Shown here one piece after another: positions 6,617 to 13,746 of a DNA stretch of 13,749 bases; within the stretch, counting starts at the first letter, position 1, and each line of letters starts with the position of its first letter. The DNA is from an uncultured Selenomonadales bacterium. Its GTDB lineage: Bacteria > Bacillota > Negativicutes > Selenomonadales > Selenomonadaceae. The stretch is taken from positions 1-13,749 of the forward strand of contig CALFJE010000056.1 of NCBI GenBank assembly GCA_937877545.1. The letters are read 5' to 3'. The notes under the pieces are model-generated. The model worked only from the letters and a program-made list of their open reading frames with translations. It was not told where the DNA came from and made no database searches. Position numbers and translations under genes: made by a program.

Positions 6617-7431
6617 TCCTCCTCGTGGCTGTTATCAAAGGTTGTCGTTAAAATCATGTTCAGCACGATAAAAATCATGAGAATCACCGACAGGGCGCAA
6701 CCGACGTGCCAATCGTATTGGAAAGTGAATTCCTGTTCGATAATGTTGCCGATTAGGAGGAGCTTGCCGCCGCCGAGCAACGCGCTGATAACAAACGTCG
6801 TGAGCGCGGGGATAAAAACCATTGTGATTCCGCTTACCGCGCCCGGCAAACTCAAAGGCAATATCACGCGCCAAAAAGTTTGCCACGAATTCGCGCCCAA
6901 ATCCTGCGCGGCTTCCAAAATTCTGCGGTCGATTTTCGTCAGCGCAATGTAAAGCGGCAAGACCATGTACGGCAGGAAATTGTACACCATGCCCAGCACG
7001 ATTGCGCCCTCCGTGTTTATCATTTGCAAATCCGGCAGGCTCAACAGCCGCATGATTTGGTTGATTATTCCGTTGCGCTCCAAAATCGTTTGCCAAGCCA
7101 TTGTCGACAAGAGCGAATTCATCCAAAGCGGCAGGATAAACAGCAACGATATTATCGTCGTGTTGTCGCGTTGCCGCTCAGTCAAGATTAAGCACAGCGG
7201 GTAGGCAAGCAACAGGCAAACGACCGTACTTATCAGCGCGAGCCAGATTGACAGCTTTAAGGCGTCCAGATAGCCGCGCTCAAATATCAGCGCGATGTTC
7301 GTCAAGGAAAATTGCCCGTCGTAATCCGTCACGCCGTACCACACGATGAATATCAGCGGGATAAATATAAAAAGCCCCGCCCATATCAAAAAGGGCGTAA
7401 GCAAAAGGTTGCGCGTGCTTTGACTAAACAA
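6607..7431 (-). CDS. potB: Spermidine/putrescine ABC transporter permease PotB
   Basis: Inner-membrane permease of 274 residues, partner of PotC. The start is a TTG at 7431: an in-frame TGA lies two codons upstream, no ATG or GTG is nearby, and AAAGGTGG (7439-7446) is 7 nt upstream. The product begins just before helix 1 (LLLTPFLIWAGLFIFIPLIF). About six hydrophobic segments are present. The EAA loop is EAAQDLGANSWQTFWRVILP. The motif WYGVTDYDGQFSLTN after helix 1 matches the PotB periplasmic loop region. It follows the unknown ORF by 29 nt and precedes potC by 82 nt. The weak start codon and a small hairpin next to the ribosome site could lower its translation. Confidence 0.93.
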   Translation of the reverse strand: MFSQSTRNLLLTPFLIWAGLFIFIPLIFIVWYGVTDYDGQFSLTNIALIFERGYLDALKLSIWLALISTVVCLLLAYPLCLILTERQRDNTTIISLLFILPLWMNSLLSTMAWQTILERNGIINQIMRLLSLPDLQMINTEGAIVLGMVYNFLPYMVLPLYIALTKIDRRILEAAQDLGANSWQTFWRVILPLSLPGAVSGITMVFIPALTTFVISALLGGGKLLLIGNIIEQEFTFQYDWHVGCALSVILMIFIVLNMILTTTFDNSHEEEPL

Positions 7432-7438
7432 TTTTCAA

Positions 7439-7458
7439 CCACCTTTCGTCAGACGAAA
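7439..7458 (-). promoter_or_regulatory. potB ribosome site beside a small hairpin
   Basis: The Shine-Dalgarno AAAGGTGG (7439-7446) serves the TTG start at 7431. Its 5' edge overlaps a perfect 7-bp inverted repeat (7444-7450 and 7452-7458). Folding would partly hide the ribosome site. Confidence 0.4.
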
Positions 7459-7460
7459 AT

Positions 7461-9437
7461 TTATTTGCCATTCCAAACAAGTTGAACTATCTCTTCGTGA
7501 AAGTAAAGTTTAATGCTCGCGCCGTACAGGAAATCTTCTGCGTTCGACGCGGGAAGAACAATCACGCCCGAACTAATCTTTTGAATCGCTTCTGTTAAAA
7601 TCGACTTCAATGCGTCAGACAGCTCAAGGCATTTATTCAATCGCTCGATGTATTCTTTGACGCTCACCGGTTTGATTTTAAACAAGTCCGCCGCTCTGTC
7701 TTCGTGAGGAATTGAGCCGACAAGCGTAGAAATTTTTTCCTGTTCGGCAAAGACGCAAACCGCTTCGACGCAATCAACGCTACGCTCCAGAATGTCGACG
7801 CCGAAATCTTTGGCGGGGTCGGTAATCGCAAAGCACTCGATGCCCAAAGTCGGGAACGTGCCGCTTGTCAACATATTGTCCAGTTCCCGCGTCAATTCGT
7901 TAAGCATTTCTTTGTATTCGTCAGGAAACATCTGCGCGAATCGTCTTCCGCCAAGAGTCTTGAACGCAGCTTGGCGCGGATTTTTGCTAAGGGCTTTAAT
8001 ATCTTTATAGGACGGCGCGTGCGATTTTTCGGGATTCAATTCGTCCATGCGTTTCTTCGCGTAAGCCATGAAAAGTTTTTCAAGTAACGCATGGGCTTTC
8101 GACGGCTCAATCTCCATGAGCCGCACGATAAAAGATTTGTCGAAGGTTACGCCCTCCTCTGCGCCGAACGGATTTTTGCTCATGCCGATAACATTAAGCC
8201 CGCTTTGACGACGGAGGTCGGCAGGATTATCGAAAGCCGTCAAATCCGTCAGATAATCAATGTCCGCGTCGAAGTCTTTATCTGTCACGATAACAAGCTT
8301 GCCGCTGTATTTGCCGCCGCGCCCTTTCTGCCTAATAGTGTCCTGCAAGTCGCGGGCAACGGTCTCGGTCATTTCGTCGCGCCGAAAAACAATCGTCTCG
8401 CAACCGCGCCGTTCAATCAAATTGTTCATGTAGTCGCGTTTGACAATCTGCGCGGCATTCTTGCAAAGGTAAGGGCAACACAACACGACGCAACCGCTCA
8501 TTTCCGTAATCTTGTGCGCTTTGTCGCTGAAATGTTCGTTGAAGGCTTGAGTAGCGAAGTCGTCGGAAATCAGCGCGAAGCCTCGGCGATAGGGAAACAA
8601 ATTGCCCATATACAGCGCGAACGTTCCAATGTCCTTGAGCTCGTCGAAAGCCTGTTCAAAGTTCGAAGACGGCAGAAAGAATTGCGACGTTCGATATTCC
8701 GTATCGTCGATGTCACGATAAAAAATATTTTCCAGCCAACGCTTCGGGCTGAACGTCTTCAAGTTGCTCGCGGGCACAAGGTAAATATCGTTACCTTCGT
8801 AAGGCAAAGCTCTGCTCCCAACGGCGTGATTGTTGTATTCGATGACGCCGGCTTTAAGCTCGCCGCTCTCGTCGAAAAGAAAACTACGCGGAAATTTTTC
8901 GCCGCTTGAAATCTCTACGACGTTACGCTCAGCCTCGTCGACGAAATAAAGTTTGTCGTCCTTCTTGCAGATGATTCTGTCCAAAAATTTCTTGAAGGAT
9001 TGTTTTTGGTCGGTAGCATCGGCTATTACGATGACCTCGTCTGTGAACCTCGGAACAGTATTGAAGCCAAGCCCGTAGCGGAGCGCAATTTCTTCAAGCC
9101 CGGGGCGGAACGGAAGATTTTTTTCGTGCACGGTGAGCAAATCAAGTTCACGCGTTCCGGGTCGCGGAAGACTTCTTACGTCGGCGGAGTCATCCTCCAC
9201 GATAAGCCACGTCATGTAAATTAGTTCGGGATTCTCTTTCTGCTCGGCTTTTTCAAAGGCGTAGTAATGTTCCGCAATTATGTCGTGAGTCGGCGGCGCA
9301 TTACGCAGCACTTCGGCGAACAGAGCCGCAACTTCCGGATCCAATCCGTCGTTGTCGAAAGTGCTTTGCGTTTCTTTGACGGCAACTTTCTTCGGCTTGT
9401 TTTTCTTGCTTTGAAGAATCTTTTTCTTCTTAGACAT
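7461..9437 (-). CDS. Unrecognised 658-residue protein inside the pot operon
   Basis: I do not recognise this protein. ATG 9437 is chosen because GAGGAGG lies about 10 nt upstream; an in-frame TTG at 9446 would sit on that site. It overlaps the end of potA by 8 nt, so translation is probably coupled. The N-terminus is very basic (MSKKKKILQSKKNKPKK), followed by an acidic-to-neutral globular protein with no signal peptide or membrane helix: a cytoplasmic protein. A cysteine cluster C-x3-CC-x3-C lies at Cys316, 320, 321 and 325. A short basic Gly-rich stretch (RQKGRGGKYSGKLVIVTD) precedes DKDFDADIDYLTDL near residue 400. The C-terminal third is mostly helical-looking. No Walker, helicase, nuclease or transferase motif is evident. 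Codon style matches its neighbours. A pot-linked accessory role is possible from position only. Confidence 0.85.
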   Translation of the reverse strand: MSKKKKILQSKKNKPKKVAVKETQSTFDNDGLDPEVAALFAEVLRNAPPTHDIIAEHYYAFEKAEQKENPELIYMTWLIVEDDSADVRSLPRPGTRELDLLTVHEKNLPFRPGLEEIALRYGLGFNTVPRFTDEVIVIADATDQKQSFKKFLDRIICKKDDKLYFVDEAERNVVEISSGEKFPRSFLFDESGELKAGVIEYNNHAVGSRALPYEGNDIYLVPASNLKTFSPKRWLENIFYRDIDDTEYRTSQFFLPSSNFEQAFDELKDIGTFALYMGNLFPYRRGFALISDDFATQAFNEHFSDKAHKITEMSGCVVLCCPYLCKNAAQIVKRDYMNNLIERRGCETIVFRRDEMTETVARDLQDTIRQKGRGGKYSGKLVIVTDKDFDADIDYLTDLTAFDNPADLRRQSGLNVIGMSKNPFGAEEGVTFDKSFIVRLMEIEPSKAHALLEKLFMAYAKKRMDELNPEKSHAPSYKDIKALSKNPRQAAFKTLGGRRFAQMFPDEYKEMLNELTRELDNMLTSGTFPTLGIECFAITDPAKDFGVDILERSVDCVEAVCVFAEQEKISTLVGSIPHEDRAADLFKIKPVSVKEYIERLNKCLELSDALKSILTEAIQKISSGVIVLPASNAEDFLYGASIKLYFHEEIVQLVWNGK

Positions 9438-10500
9438 CTTGAGCAACCTCCTCGTCCTCGGATTGGGGTTTGCTCATGATTTGAATATTTTCGGGCGCGA
9501 CGTGCAAGCTCACCCGCTCACCGACCGTGCGCCCCGTCGTCGATTGAATCAGCCACTCGAAGCCGTCAGCCTCCACGTCAATATCGTAGGACATGCCCCA
9601 AAAGACGACGCGAGTCACCACGCCGTTGAAAGCACCCTCCTGCGGCGCGGCAAGCTTAATGTCTTCTGGACGAATCTGCACGTCAACGGGACAATTTTCG
9701 GGAAAACCCTCGTCGACGCAAGGATATTCGCGTCCCAAAATCTTGACGACCTTATCGCGAATCATAACGCCGTCGATTATGTTGCTGTCGCCGATAAAGT
9801 CCGCCACGAACGCATTTTCCGGCTCGTTGTAGACGTTTTCGGGCGTGCCGACCTGCTGAATGTAGCCCTGATTCATGACGACAACGCGGTCGCTCATGGA
9901 AAGAGCCTCTTCCTGGTCGTGCGTCACGAAAATAAACGTTATGCCGGTCTCCTTGTTTATGCGGACGAGTTCGCGGCGCATGTTGCGGCGGAGTTTCAAA
10001 TCCAACGCGCTCAAAGGTTCGTCGAGGAGCAAAACTTTAGGCTCATTGACGACGGCGCGGGCTATTGCGATACGTTGTTGCTGACCGCCGCTGAGTTTGG
10101 TCACGTCGTGCTTTTCATAGCCTTCCAGATTGACGAGCTTAAGGGCGTACTTAATTTTGTCGCGAATGTAGACCGCCGACTTGCCCGCGATTTTCGGTCC
10201 GAAGGCGATATTTTCCTCAACGTTCATGTGGGAAAAGAGAGAATACTTTTGGAAGACGGTGTTAATCGGTCTTCGATTGGGCGGCAGGTGCGTTATGTCC
10301 TTGCCGTCAAAAATCACGCGTCCCGTGTCGGGCATCTCGAAGCCGCCGATTATGCGCAACATCGTCGTCTTGCCGCAACCCGACGGACCGAGCAGGGTGA
10401 TGAATTCGCTTTCGTGTATCGACAGGTCAATTTCGTCGAGCACGAGCAAATTCCCGAATGATTTGGCTACGTTCTCCAAACGTATCAGTTCTCTTTTCAT
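9430..10500 (-). CDS. potA: Spermidine/putrescine ABC transporter ATPase PotA
   Basis: ATPase that powers polyamine import through PotBC, 356 residues. ATG 10500 is preferred over the open extension to 10557 because the product then begins at the normal family start (MKRELIRLENVAKSFG) and GAAAGG lies about 10 nt upstream. Walker A is GPSGCGKTT (38-46, Lys44), the Q-loop is Gln84, the ABC signature is LSGGQQQR (136-143), Walker B is VLLLDEP (Asp160, Glu161) and the H-loop is His194. PNRRPINTVFQKYSLFSHMNVEEN is split as expected for the PotA/MalK group. The last 120 residues form a TOBE-type regulatory domain with VQIRPEDIKLA. It is the first gene of the operon, with a candidate promoter at 10533-10561. 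Its end overlaps the unknown ORF by 8 nt. Confidence 0.96.
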   Translation of the reverse strand: MKRELIRLENVAKSFGNLLVLDEIDLSIHESEFITLLGPSGCGKTTMLRIIGGFEMPDTGRVIFDGKDITHLPPNRRPINTVFQKYSLFSHMNVEENIAFGPKIAGKSAVYIRDKIKYALKLVNLEGYEKHDVTKLSGGQQQRIAIARAVVNEPKVLLLDEPLSALDLKLRRNMRRELVRINKETGITFIFVTHDQEEALSMSDRVVVMNQGYIQQVGTPENVYNEPENAFVADFIGDSNIIDGVMIRDKVVKILGREYPCVDEGFPENCPVDVQIRPEDIKLAAPQEGAFNGVVTRVVFWGMSYDIDVEADGFEWLIQSTTGRTVGERVSLHVAPENIQIMSKPQSEDEEVAQDV

Positions 10501-10532
10501 TTCCCAGCAACCTTTCAAAAAAAATTTGCGCC

Positions 10533-10561
10533 ATTGTACTAAAAAACGGCGAATCAATCAA
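10533..10561 (-). promoter_or_regulatory. Candidate promoter of the pot operon
   Basis: On the minus strand, TTGATT (10556-10561) and TACAAT (10533-10538) are 17 nt apart, with 4/6 and 5/6 consensus matches. Transcription would start near 10526, giving a leader of about 26 nt before potA. The -35 box lies in the loop of the preceding terminator. Confidence 0.62.
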
Positions 10562-10572
10562 GAAACGCCGTT
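10541..10572 (-). terminator. Terminator downstream of the decayed gene, overlapping the pot promoter
   Basis: A 7-bp perfect stem pairs 10566-10572 with 10545-10551 around a 14-nt loop, followed by six U on the minus strand (10546 to 10541). It is 10 nt after the stop of the remnant at 10582. Confidence 0.6.
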
Positions 10573-10581
10573 AAAAATTTC

Positions 10582-11128
10582 TCAGCCCAAAATGTCGGAA
10601 ACCAATCGTTTGGTATCGCGCATTGCCGATAAAATTTTGTCCATAGTCTCTGCAAAATGAAACATTGTTGCCTCGGAATAGCGGCTCGCGTCGCAGTCGA
10701 GGAACAGATTATATTTGCCGGTGTCCGAATCGTCCTCCGGCCCCTCGCTACAGACGACATCAAGGCTCTTGCGATACGTCATGCCGATTTGAATTTGCCC
10801 CGACAATTTGTTGAGGTAGTCGCCGACGCTTATATCCTCGCGGATAGTCGAACGCGGCTTTCGCGGAAGAATTCTTCCGTCAAGTTTTCAAACTCGTAAT
10901 CGAAATCGCCCTCCGTCCATGCGGCGACGCCCTCCACGTCCGGGGGCGGCAAGTGTTTCGTATCGTTGAAGGGCGCAAGCATTTTCCGCCAATAAGCGCG
11001 ACCCTCGGCAAGCTCCACATGCCGCGTCCACTGCCCGCCAAAACAGATACGCCGACGACAAGCTGTCCATAACCGCATGATAAAAATCGCCGTAAAGATA
11101 ATTCGCCGTCGGTGCCTATGATATAAAA
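10582..11128 (-). pseudogene. Frame-broken remnant, probably of an NRPS condensation-type domain
   Basis: No single frame spans this region, but three frames read as pieces of one protein. FYIIGTDGE (11128-11102) runs into YLYGDFYHAVMDSLSS (frame starting 11100, so a shift near 11101). The adjacent frame then gives RAYWRKMLAPFND, LPPPDVEG and FDYEFENLTEEFF (within 11078-10830). The third gives DISVGDYLNKLSGQIQIGM and NLFLDCDASRYSEATMF, ending at TGA 10582-10584. The order resembles a condensation domain: an HHxxxDG-like site (here YHAVMDS), then a YW..L segment, then the C-terminal YDxxLF/helix segment. Total coding content is about 180 residues against about 450 for a full domain, so there are internal losses too. 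The family call is inference from remembered patterns. A terminator follows. Assembly frameshifts are an alternative explanation. Confidence 0.5.
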
Positions 11129-11148
11129 GTTTTTCGCCGGCGTGTCAA
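11120..11148 (-). promoter_or_regulatory. Promoter-like sequence ahead of the remnant
   Basis: A consensus TTGACA (11143-11148) and TATATC (11120-11125, 4/6) are 17 nt apart on the minus strand, pointing into the remnant. The boxes also lie inside the decayed coding piece (the -10 covers Tyr-Ile codons), so the match may be chance. Confidence 0.3.
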
Positions 11149-11204
11149 GTATAGACGCGGCAAATCGATTTGTGATAAGATATGCGGCGTTTAGGAGGGA
11201 TTTT

Positions 11205-13541
11205 ATGGCAAGGAAAGTTCAAGGTCGCGACGACGTGCAAAATCCTCCGCCGCCTGCGCCTAAGAAAAAAGCTTCAATGTTCCTCAAAATTTTCATCGGG
11301 CTTTTTATTTTTGTAATCGTTATGGCGGTGGGCGTGGGTATCGGCTTCGTGACCGCCAATCTCAACGTCAAGGCGGATTTATCCAAAGACATCCTGCCGC
11401 CCGCGTCCAGTCACATTTACGATTCGGTCGGTAACGAAATTGCTATCATTCACGCCACCGAAAACCGCGTGCCCGTCAAGATTGAACAAATCCCCGTCAA
11501 CTTGCAGAACGCCTTCGTCGCAATCGAGGATAATCGTTTCTATGAGCACAAGGGCGTTGACTTTCGCGGGCTGGCTCGCGCCGCCTATACCAACCTCGTC
11601 CGCCACGAGATAGCCGAGGGCGGCTCCACCATTACTCAACAGCTGGCAAAGAACGCCTACCTTACGCAGGACAGGACTTATAAGCGCAAAATTCAAGAGA
11701 TATTCCTCGCGCTCCAACTTGAAAAGCAGTACACCAAGCAGGAGATTCTGGAGCTGTACCTCAACCAAATTTACTTCGGGCAAGGTGCTTACGGCGTGCA
11801 GGCGGCGTCCAAAACTTACTTCGGCAAAAACGTCGAGGACTTGAACCTGAGCGAATGCGCCATGCTTGCGGGCATTCCAAAGAGCCCGAACTATTATTCG
11901 CCGTTCAATAACTTTAACGCCGCCCTCGAACGCCGCGATACCGTCCTTGACCAAATGATAACTTACGGCTATATCAACTACAGCGAGGCTTACGAGGCTA
12001 AGAAGACCGAGCTGGTGCTTGCGCCGCCCAACGTCCCCGAAAAGCATAAGGACGCCATGTATTTTATCGAATACGTCACGCAGCTCCTCGTTGACCGCTA
12101 CGGCGCGGACGCGGTTTATAAGGAGGGCTTGAAGGTTTACACGACGATTGATTTGGATATGCAACGCATGGCGGAGGAGGCTTTGACGATTTATCTGCCG
12201 CAAGACTACACCGACGAAAACGGCATCCTTCAACCGCAAGGCGCGGTCGTCGCTATCGAGCCGAAGACGGGCTATATCCGCGCAATGGTCGGCGGGCGCG
12301 GTTCCGACCAATTCAATCGCGCTACCATGGCGGAACGTCAACCCGGCTCCGCGTTTAAGCCGTTCGTGTTCGTCGCGGGACTTGAAAACGGCTACACGCC
12401 CGACACCGTCATTGAGGACAGCCCGATTAACATCGACGGTTGGCAACCCCAAAACTCCAGCCGACGCTTCAGCGGCAACGTAACCCTCCGCACCGTCGCC
12501 ATGTTTTCAATGAACGTCCCGACCGTCAAAATCGCTCAAGCCCTCGGCATGGACAAGGCGATTTTCTACGCGCAGGAAATGGGTATCTCGACGTTCGTCC
12601 TCGACGGTCCCGTAAACGACGCCAACCTCGCGACTGCCCTCGGCGGCTTGACACGCGGCGTTACTCCGCTTGAAATCGCTTCGGCTTACGGCACCTTTGC
12701 CAACGGCGGCGTCCACGTTCCGCACATCGCCATTACCAAAATCCTCGACCGCAACGGCAATATAATTCACGAGGCTGTTCCCGAAGGGCGGCAGGTTATC
12801 AGCCCCGAAAGCGCGGCAGACCTTACCAGTATGCTCGAAGACGTGATTATCAAGGGCACGGGCAAGGGCGCGGCTATCGGGCGACCTGCGGCGGGCAAGA
12901 CCGGCACCACCAGCGATTATAAGGACGCGTGGTTTGTCGGCTACACGCCCGACCTCGTCGCCGCCGTTTGGATTGGCAACGACGACAACTCCACGACCGG
13001 CGGCATTATGGGCGGCGATTTGCCCGCGACCATTTGGAGCCACTTCATGCAAAACGCTCTGCTTAACGTCCCCGTTCACGACTTCGACGAACTTGTTATC
13101 GACAGGCGCAATACCAAAAACGTCGTGACCGAGGTGCGCGATAACAGCCGTTCTTCCCGCCAAGAAACTTACTACGAGGAGGAAGAGGAGCCTCCGCGCA
13201 GGGATTATTACTACGAGTCCGAACCTGAGCCGACTTATAACGAGCCAACCTATTACGAGCCGACACCGACTTACAATGAGCCGTCTTATCGGGAGCCGGA
13301 ACCTGTTCGCGAGCCTGAGCCTGTTTATCAAGAGCCGTATCATGAGCCGTATCACGAGGCGGAGACTTATCGCGAGCCGGAACCGTATCGCGAGCCTGAG
13401 CCTGTCTATCAAGAGCCGTATCGCGAACCCGAACCTGCTTACAGTGAGCCTGCCTACAGTGAGCCTGCTTACAGCGAGCCGTCACCCGTTACTGACGACG
13501 CGCCCTCCTTCGACGACGAACTTTCCAAGGGCGGCAATTAG
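11205..13541 (+). CDS. ponA: Class A penicillin-binding protein, PBP1A type
   Basis: Bifunctional peptidoglycan synthase of 778 residues. ATG 11205 is chosen because AGGAGGG (11193-11199) is 5 nt upstream; the open extension to 11142 lacks such a site. A short cytoplasmic basic/Pro segment and one membrane helix (about 25-50) come first. The GT51 glycosyltransferase follows: EDNRFYEH (catalytic Glu108), GGSTITQQ, RKIQEI and the LELYLNQIYFG block. The transpeptidase has SxxK at Ser382/Lys385 (PGSAFKPF), SxN at Ser435 (SMN) and KTGT at Lys565. After the conserved WIGNDD region and a short linker, residues about 650-778 are an unusual tail rich in Tyr, Glu and Pro. No good plus-strand promoter is visible upstream. 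It is transcribed away from the remnant and pot operon. The symbol mrcA is used for the same protein in other groups. Confidence 0.96.
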   Translation: MARKVQGRDDVQNPPPPAPKKKASMFLKIFIGLFIFVIVMAVGVGIGFVTANLNVKADLSKDILPPASSHIYDSVGNEIAIIHATENRVPVKIEQIPVNLQNAFVAIEDNRFYEHKGVDFRGLARAAYTNLVRHEIAEGGSTITQQLAKNAYLTQDRTYKRKIQEIFLALQLEKQYTKQEILELYLNQIYFGQGAYGVQAASKTYFGKNVEDLNLSECAMLAGIPKSPNYYSPFNNFNAALERRDTVLDQMITYGYINYSEAYEAKKTELVLAPPNVPEKHKDAMYFIEYVTQLLVDRYGADAVYKEGLKVYTTIDLDMQRMAEEALTIYLPQDYTDENGILQPQGAVVAIEPKTGYIRAMVGGRGSDQFNRATMAERQPGSAFKPFVFVAGLENGYTPDTVIEDSPINIDGWQPQNSSRRFSGNVTLRTVAMFSMNVPTVKIAQALGMDKAIFYAQEMGISTFVLDGPVNDANLATALGGLTRGVTPLEIASAYGTFANGGVHVPHIAITKILDRNGNIIHEAVPEGRQVISPESAADLTSMLEDVIIKGTGKGAAIGRPAAGKTGTTSDYKDAWFVGYTPDLVAAVWIGNDDNSTTGGIMGGDLPATIWSHFMQNALLNVPVHDFDELVIDRRNTKNVVTEVRDNSRSSRQETYYEEEEEPPRRDYYYESEPEPTYNEPTYYEPTPTYNEPSYREPEPVREPEPVYQEPYHEPYHEAETYREPEPYREPEPVYQEPYREPEPAYSEPAYSEPAYSEPSPVTDDAPSFDDELSKGGN
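13150..13484 (+). repeat. In-frame tandem repeats coding the PBP1A tail
   Basis: The tail-coding DNA is internally repeated. A 34-nt segment at 13308-13341 recurs at 13389-13422 with one mismatch, offset by 81 nt (27 codons). Three 15-nt units at 13440-13454, 13455-13469 and 13470-13484 code YSEPA, YSEPA, YSEPS. The repeating theme is [YR]-x-EP, consistent with growth by slippage or unequal exchange while staying in frame. Confidence 0.85.
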
Positions 13542-13586
13542 CCCCCCTTTGCCAAAGCGTGGTTTCGCGGAAAAAATGTTTTTAAA

Positions 13587-13638
13587 CTACTTTCTTTGTG
13601 CGGGCAAAGAAAGTAGCAAAGAAAGCCCGCCTCGCGGG
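13587..13638. repeat. Perfect 12-bp inverted repeat plus direct repeat and GC hairpin
   Basis: The arms CTACTTTCTTTG (13587-13598) and CAAAGAAAGTAG (13605-13616) are perfect complements around a 6-nt loop. CAAAGAAAG is repeated directly at 13617-13625. A CCCGC/GCGGG hairpin follows (13626-13638). GCGGGC in the first loop (13600-13605) can instead pair with GCCCGC (13625-13630). I recall closely similar CTTTCTTTG/CAAAGAAAG repeats dispersed in many bacterial genomes. No T-run follows, so it is not a standard terminator. Confidence 0.75.
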
Positions 13639-13684
13639 GGCGTAAAGTCCGCTACCCGTACCGTCTGATAGTTTCACGTGGTAA

Positions 13685-13746
13685 CGCCGTCGGTATTTGC
13701 GTCACGCAAATGCGCCGGCGGCGGAGCCGTCATCCATGACGGCTCC
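13685..13746. repeat. Two further inverted repeats at the window's right edge
   Basis: The first has 8-bp arms at 13695-13702 and 13704-13711 (ATTTGCGT/ACGCAAAT), flanked by CGCCG (13685-13689) and CGGCG (13716-13720), which extend the stem across an internal mismatch. The second has perfect 11-bp arms at 13723-13733 and 13736-13746 (GGAGCCGTCAT/ATGACGGCTCC) with a 2-nt centre. No reading frame or RNA gene is evident here, and the element may continue beyond the window. Confidence 0.7.

Noticed and set aside
6525..6638. N-terminal extension of potC into potB
   Set aside because: The frame is open but the extra residues are not membrane-like, and the ATG at 6524 has a strong, well-spaced AGGAGGA.
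8091..8909. 272-codon plus-strand frame inside the unknown pot-operon ORF
   Set aside because: I considered it because the minus-strand gene is itself unrecognised. The minus-strand frame is far longer, has a good ribosome site and overlaps potA in operon style, so this one is a shadow.
11150..11181. Plus-strand -10-like boxes (TATAGA, TAAGAT) before PBP1A
   Set aside because: Neither has a reasonable -35 at 16-18 nt, so I did not annotate a promoter.
11379..12452. 357-codon frame antisense to the PBP1A gene
   Set aside because: Shadow of the GT51/transpeptidase coding region, with composition bias and no own signals.
13200..13484. Possible CRISPR or satellite array
   Set aside because: The repeats are in frame within the PBP1A gene, uneven in spacing and have no unique spacers of constant size. 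They encode the protein tail.
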